A stretch of 9,377 bases of DNA from an uncultured Clostridiaceae bacterium (GTDB lineage: Bacteria > Bacillota > Clostridia > Clostridiales > Oxobacteraceae): the NCBI GenBank assembly GCA_937900065.1, contig CALCDS010000368.1, forward strand, positions 1 to 9,377. The letters run 5' to 3'. The translations under genes and the position numbers were made by a program. The notes under the pieces were generated by a model, which saw nothing but the letters and a program-made list of their open reading frames with translations, had not been told where the DNA came from and made no database searches. Below, piece after piece: positions 6,480 through 9,377 of the stretch. The stretch's first letter is position 1; every line of letters begins with the position of its first letter.

Positions 6480-7427
6480 TCAGGCACAAGCAATGATCAT
6501 CTCTAAGTTTCCCTCTATATTCATTGTCTTGATATCTGACGGCACAATGAAGAAGTCACCTTTTTTGATTTCATAGTCCATGATTTTTCCGCTTCCATTC
6601 AAAACACAACATGCACCAAACGGTTTATCGTTTTTGATATTATGGGCCCCATTAACCGTGATTTTAGCGATATAGAAAAATTCATTATCCAGATAAATTT
6701 CCTTAGTAGAATGCGGATACTTTATTACTTTTTTATTTAAACTTACATTTGGAGTTGGAACAGTTAAAACATCGATTGATTTTTCGATATGCAAGGGCCT
6801 ATGGTTCCCGTTTTTATCAACCCGGTCATAATCATAAAAACGGTAAGTGACATCACTGCATTGTGCAATTTCTAAAACCATGGTGCCGGCACAGATAGCG
6901 TGCATTATTCCCGACGGAACATACACAAAATCTCCTGCCTTAATATTTTTGTAACGTACTAAATCATTCCATCTTCCCTCAGCTACCATTTGCTTTAGTT
7001 CACCTTTTGTATTGGCATTGCTGCCGTAAATCAATTTAGAATCTGGCTGGCATTCGATAATATACCAGGCTTCATTCTTTCCATGTTGGTTTTCATGTTT
7101 CATTGCATATTCTTCATAAGGATGGACCTGTATGCTTAAATCATCCTGCGCGTCAACTAACCTTAGCTGCAGAGGAAAATCTCCTCTTGAGCCGTCTTCA
7201 CCGAATATTTCAGGATGAGTTTTCCATAAATCATCCAGATTCATGCCCTTGTACTTGCCGTTGATTATTGTATTTCTTCCTTTATAATGTCCTGAAATTC
7301 CCCAAGCTTCCCCCACCTTATGCTTGTCGATATCCTCCGGTATATGATACCCAAAATTCTTTTCTAGCCTGGTGCCTCCCCATATTTTTTCAAAAAACAA
7401 AGGCTTTAAAAAATATATCTCTTTCAT
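6480..7427 (-). CDS. manA: Mannose-6-phosphate isomerase, type I
   Basis: This zinc enzyme interconverts mannose 6-phosphate and fructose 6-phosphate in the cytoplasm. The 315 residues match the short Gram-positive form. Expected zinc ligands are visible: Gln100 and His102 in SIQVHPYEEYA, Glu119 in GKNEAWYI and His176 in PSGIMHAI. The YRFYDYDR segment (195-202) supplies the conserved Arg near the active site, and the N-terminal KPLFFEKIWGG is characteristic. The protein ends with the usual small beta-domain (FFIVPS). The start at 7427 has only a weak AAGAG site about ten bases upstream. The gene is 62 bases after the first GH1 gene, with no terminator between them. In this setting it most likely feeds mannose 6-phosphate released by a glycosidase or a PTS into glycolysis; a role in making mannose donors for the cell surface is the alternative. 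Confidence 0.95.
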   Translation of the reverse strand: MKEIYFLKPLFFEKIWGGTRLEKNFGYHIPEDIDKHKVGEAWGISGHYKGRNTIINGKYKGMNLDDLWKTHPEIFGEDGSRGDFPLQLRLVDAQDDLSIQVHPYEEYAMKHENQHGKNEAWYIIECQPDSKLIYGSNANTKGELKQMVAEGRWNDLVRYKNIKAGDFVYVPSGIMHAICAGTMVLEIAQCSDVTYRFYDYDRVDKNGNHRPLHIEKSIDVLTVPTPNVSLNKKVIKYPHSTKEIYLDNEFFYIAKITVNGAHNIKNDKPFGACCVLNGSGKIMDYEIKKGDFFIVPSDIKTMNIEGNLEMIIACA

Positions 7428-7489
7428 ATAATATCAGCTCTTTTATTTGATTATTTTGCTCTCCCGCTCAATTAAAATAAAAATATCGA

Positions 7490-8890
7490 CTATATCCTTT
7501 CACCATTGGATGCAATGACTTTTTTATACCAATAAAAACTTTTCTTCTTATAGCGATTCAAATCTCTTAAATCATCATCGGTTCTGTTTACAAAAATATA
7601 GCCGTATCTTTTCTTCATCTGCTTGCCTGAACTTAAAAAGTCGATCGGTCCCCAAGATAGATATCCGATGACATCTGCACCATCTTCAGTGACAGCAAGT
7701 TTCATTTGCTTGATATGATCCCCCAGATACTTTATACGATAATCATCTTCAACAGTCATATTGCCGTTTAGCTCTTCACTCACCCCTATGCCGTTTTCCA
7801 CTAAAAACAGCGGCATATGGTAGCGCTGGTACAATTCATTGATAGCATATCTCAACCCGATAGGATCTATTTGCCATCCCCACTCAGTCGATTTGACAAA
7901 TTGGTTTTTCAAGCCATAATGTATATACTTTTGCGGATCATCATATAGCGACTTTATATCATCTTCATCCTTTGGAGCCGATATCACACCCGATTGATAA
8001 TAACTGAAGGCAATAAAATCCATTTTCCCGTTTTTAATGATGTTTAGATCGTCTTCAGTGATATCAGGCAATGCATCCCTATTTATCAGATAGGTATTTA
8101 GATATTCAGGATATTTGCCATTGACAGAGGCATCGAGTTTTTGAAAATTTACATAATTGTTGATGAATTGGGCTCCTAATATATCATTTGGATGGCATGT
8201 AGCCGGATAAAACGGTGTATAAGCGATCATGCCGCCCACCTTTGCATTTGGAGCAATCCTCTTTATGGCCAATGCGGCCTTAGAATGCGCCAATTGCGTA
8301 TAATGATTTATTTTAGCTAGCGCTTTAATTTGTTCTTTGCCATTTGGCACTTGAGCCCCTGCGACTAGACTTGGATGCAATATGGCGGTGTTGATTTCAT
8401 TATATGTGATCCAATATTTTACTTTGCTTTTATATCTTTCAACAACCTGCTCGACATGCCTTTCATAGCAATCCACTGTTTTCCTTGAAGCGAATCCATT
8501 GTATTTCTTTGCTAAATTATATGGCATATCAAAATGGACTAAAGATATCACAGGCTCAATGCCATGTTTCAGCAATTCGTCAATCATATCATCATAATAT
8601 CCCAGCCCTTTTTCATTTGGCTGGCTTTCATCCCCATTCGGATGAATCCTAGACCATACGATTGAAAAGCGGTATGCTTTAAACCCCATTTCCGCAAACA
8701 GGGCTATGTCCTCTTTATAGCGGTGATAATGGTCTGATGCAATGTATGAATCAGTTGATCCGGGTACTCCCGGAAGCATATCATAAACATTTAATCCTTT
8801 TCCATCTTCCAGGTATGCACCCTCTGCTTGTACATTTGAAGTTGCCGCTCCCCATAAGAAATTATCCGGAAACCTTTTTATTGTATGCAT
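7490..8890 (-). CDS. GH1 6-phospho-beta-glycosidase (probable 6-phospho-beta-glucosidase)
   Basis: This 466-residue cytoplasmic family 1 hydrolase resembles BglA-type 6-phospho-beta-glucosidases. The acid/base Glu165 is in TYNEIN and the nucleophile Glu365 in LVENGIG. Glycone-binding Gln21 (QAEG) and His119 (LVHFDMP) are present. The TEWGWQIDPIGLR stretch (335-347) is typical of the 6-phospho group. The phosphate pocket is read as Ser420, Lys427 and Tyr429 in the loop after WGPID. That loop appears one residue shorter than in BglA as I recall it and keeps the LacG spacing. The ATG at 8890 has AGAGG seven bases upstream, and rpiB ends 16 bases before it, so the two are cotranscribed. It is a paralogue of the enzyme at 4186-5556, with similar ends (KKSFYWYKKVIA in both). 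It probably hydrolyses cellobiose-6-phosphate-like or aryl 6-phospho-beta-glucosides delivered by a PTS outside the window; the exact substrate is not shown. Confidence 0.93.
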   Translation of the reverse strand: MHTIKRFPDNFLWGAATSNVQAEGAYLEDGKGLNVYDMLPGVPGSTDSYIASDHYHRYKEDIALFAEMGFKAYRFSIVWSRIHPNGDESQPNEKGLGYYDDMIDELLKHGIEPVISLVHFDMPYNLAKKYNGFASRKTVDCYERHVEQVVERYKSKVKYWITYNEINTAILHPSLVAGAQVPNGKEQIKALAKINHYTQLAHSKAALAIKRIAPNAKVGGMIAYTPFYPATCHPNDILGAQFINNYVNFQKLDASVNGKYPEYLNTYLINRDALPDITEDDLNIIKNGKMDFIAFSYYQSGVISAPKDEDDIKSLYDDPQKYIHYGLKNQFVKSTEWGWQIDPIGLRYAINELYQRYHMPLFLVENGIGVSEELNGNMTVEDDYRIKYLGDHIKQMKLAVTEDGADVIGYLSWGPIDFLSSGKQMKKRYGYIFVNRTDDDLRDLNRYKKKSFYWYKKVIASNGERI

Positions 8891-8906
8891 ATTTTATCCT
8901 CTCCCA

Positions 8907-9356
8907 TCACAATTGATTTTCACATTCAAGCTCTCGTATCATGTCCAACCTAGCCTGATGCCTGCCCCCTTCATAGGATGCATTCAGCCACATGTCCACA
9001 ATCATTTTTGCCAATTCTGTTCCTACCACTCTAGCTCCAAGGGTTAAAATATTAGTATTGTTATGTCTTTTTGACAGCATTGCAGAGTAAGGCTCGCTGC
9101 ATGCCACAGCTCTGATTCCGTTGATCTTGTTTGCAGCTATCGACATGCCTACTCCTGTACCGCATATCAATATCCCGCAATCGTATCCACCGCTTGCAAC
9201 TGCTTTCCCCACCCTTTTTGCATATATCGGGTAATCCGTTCTTTCTTCATTGTCAGTGCCAAAATCTTTGACAACATGATTCAGTGATTTTAAATACTCT
9301 GTTATTTCCATTTTCAATCTATATCCCACATGATCACTGCCTATGGCAATCTTCAT
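8907..9356 (-). CDS. rpiB: RpiB/LacAB-family sugar-phosphate isomerase
   Basis: This 149-residue enzyme interconverts aldose and ketose phosphates, usually ribose 5-phosphate and ribulose 5-phosphate. E. coli RpiB (AlsB) also acts on allose 6-phosphate. Active-site residues fit the family: Asp8-His9 in GSDHVGY, Cys65 and Thr67 in ICGTGVGMSIAAN, His98 in KRHNNTN, Arg109, and phosphate-binding Arg132 and Arg136 in GGRHQAR. The single-chain type with Cys65 matches RpiB rather than LacB alone. The ATG at 9356 is the only possible start, since an in-frame TAA lies nine bases upstream. It is the first gene in the window of the sugar operon, and the operon start lies further right. Because its neighbours are 6-phosphoglycosidases, a hexose 6-phosphate substrate such as allose 6-phosphate is as plausible as ribose 5-phosphate. 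The family is firm; the substrate is not. Confidence 0.93.
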   Translation of the reverse strand: MKIAIGSDHVGYRLKMEITEYLKSLNHVVKDFGTDNEERTDYPIYAKRVGKAVASGGYDCGILICGTGVGMSIAANKINGIRAVACSEPYSAMLSKRHNNTNILTLGARVVGTELAKMIVDMWLNASYEGGRHQARLDMIRELECENQL

Positions 9357-9370
9357 ATTATCTTATTGAG

Positions 9371-9376
9371 CCTCCT
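9371..9376 (-). promoter_or_regulatory. Ribosome binding site of rpiB, unusually far from the start
   Basis: A perfect AGGAGG lies 14 bases before the rpiB ATG, which is longer than the usual 5-10. The in-frame TAA between them rules out an earlier start. The site may instead work with a folded or shortened spacer, or it may overlap the end of a gene beyond the window. Confidence 0.6.
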
Positions 9377-9377
9377 A

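Noticed and set aside
8907..9356. RpiB-family protein as the sulfosugar isomerase of a sulfoquinovose pathway, paired with the FucI-like protein.
   Set aside because: No transketolase, sulfosugar aldolase, sulfonate exporter or alpha-sulfoquinovosidase is present, and the GH1 enzymes carry a phosphate pocket, so the idea has no direct support.

Overview
The base composition is AT-rich. Ile is often ATA, Arg is often AGA or AGG, and several genes have strong AGGAGG-type ribosome sites. Together with the best matches by eye, this points to a low-GC Gram-positive bacterium, most likely of the Clostridia or Thermoanaerobacterales type. The genus cannot be read from the window. All genes lie on the minus strand, so transcription runs from right to left. 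I see no tRNA, rRNA, CRISPR array, insertion sequence, phage gene, transporter permease or regulator.

Sugar-6-phosphate operon (9377 down to about 4186). In order of transcription: an RpiB-family sugar-phosphate isomerase, a GH1 6-phospho-beta-glycosidase, a type I mannose-6-phosphate isomerase (ManA), a broken C-terminal GH1 remnant, deoxyribose-phosphate aldolase (DeoC), and a second, divergent GH1 6-phospho-beta-glycosidase. Gaps are short (16 to 62 bases, apart from the remnant) and I found no terminator between the genes, so they look like one transcript whose promoter is upstream of the window. Both complete GH1 enzymes carry the Ser/Lys/Tyr phosphate pocket, which suggests that PTS-imported beta-glycosides are hydrolysed to sugar 6-phosphates and fed to glycolysis and the pentose phosphate pathway. 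The PTS genes are presumably outside the window.

Isomerase-like orphan (4163 to 2761). A 395-residue protein of the L-fucose isomerase-like family (COG2407 type) follows a 136-base AT-rich spacer with a candidate promoter. It ends at a very strong intrinsic terminator with a perfect 17-bp stem. Its substrate cannot be read from the sequence.

Export operon (2759 down to 1, continuing off the left edge). A HlyD/YbhG-type membrane fusion protein is followed by two separate ABC ATPases. These correspond to the two halves of the tandem ATPase YbhF, and ABC-2 permeases are expected next, beyond the window. The operon is insulated by the terminator, and a small palindrome overlaps a possible -10 box just before its first gene.

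The most interesting signals are the loss of the conserved glycone-binding His (Ala123) in the second GH1 enzyme, the company of an RpiB/AlsB-type isomerase and two other sugar-phosphate enzymes, the GH1 remnant inside the operon, and the orphan FucI-like protein. A speculative reading that links the first two is use of a beta-glycoside with an unusual glycone, for example one altered at C3 such as allose.
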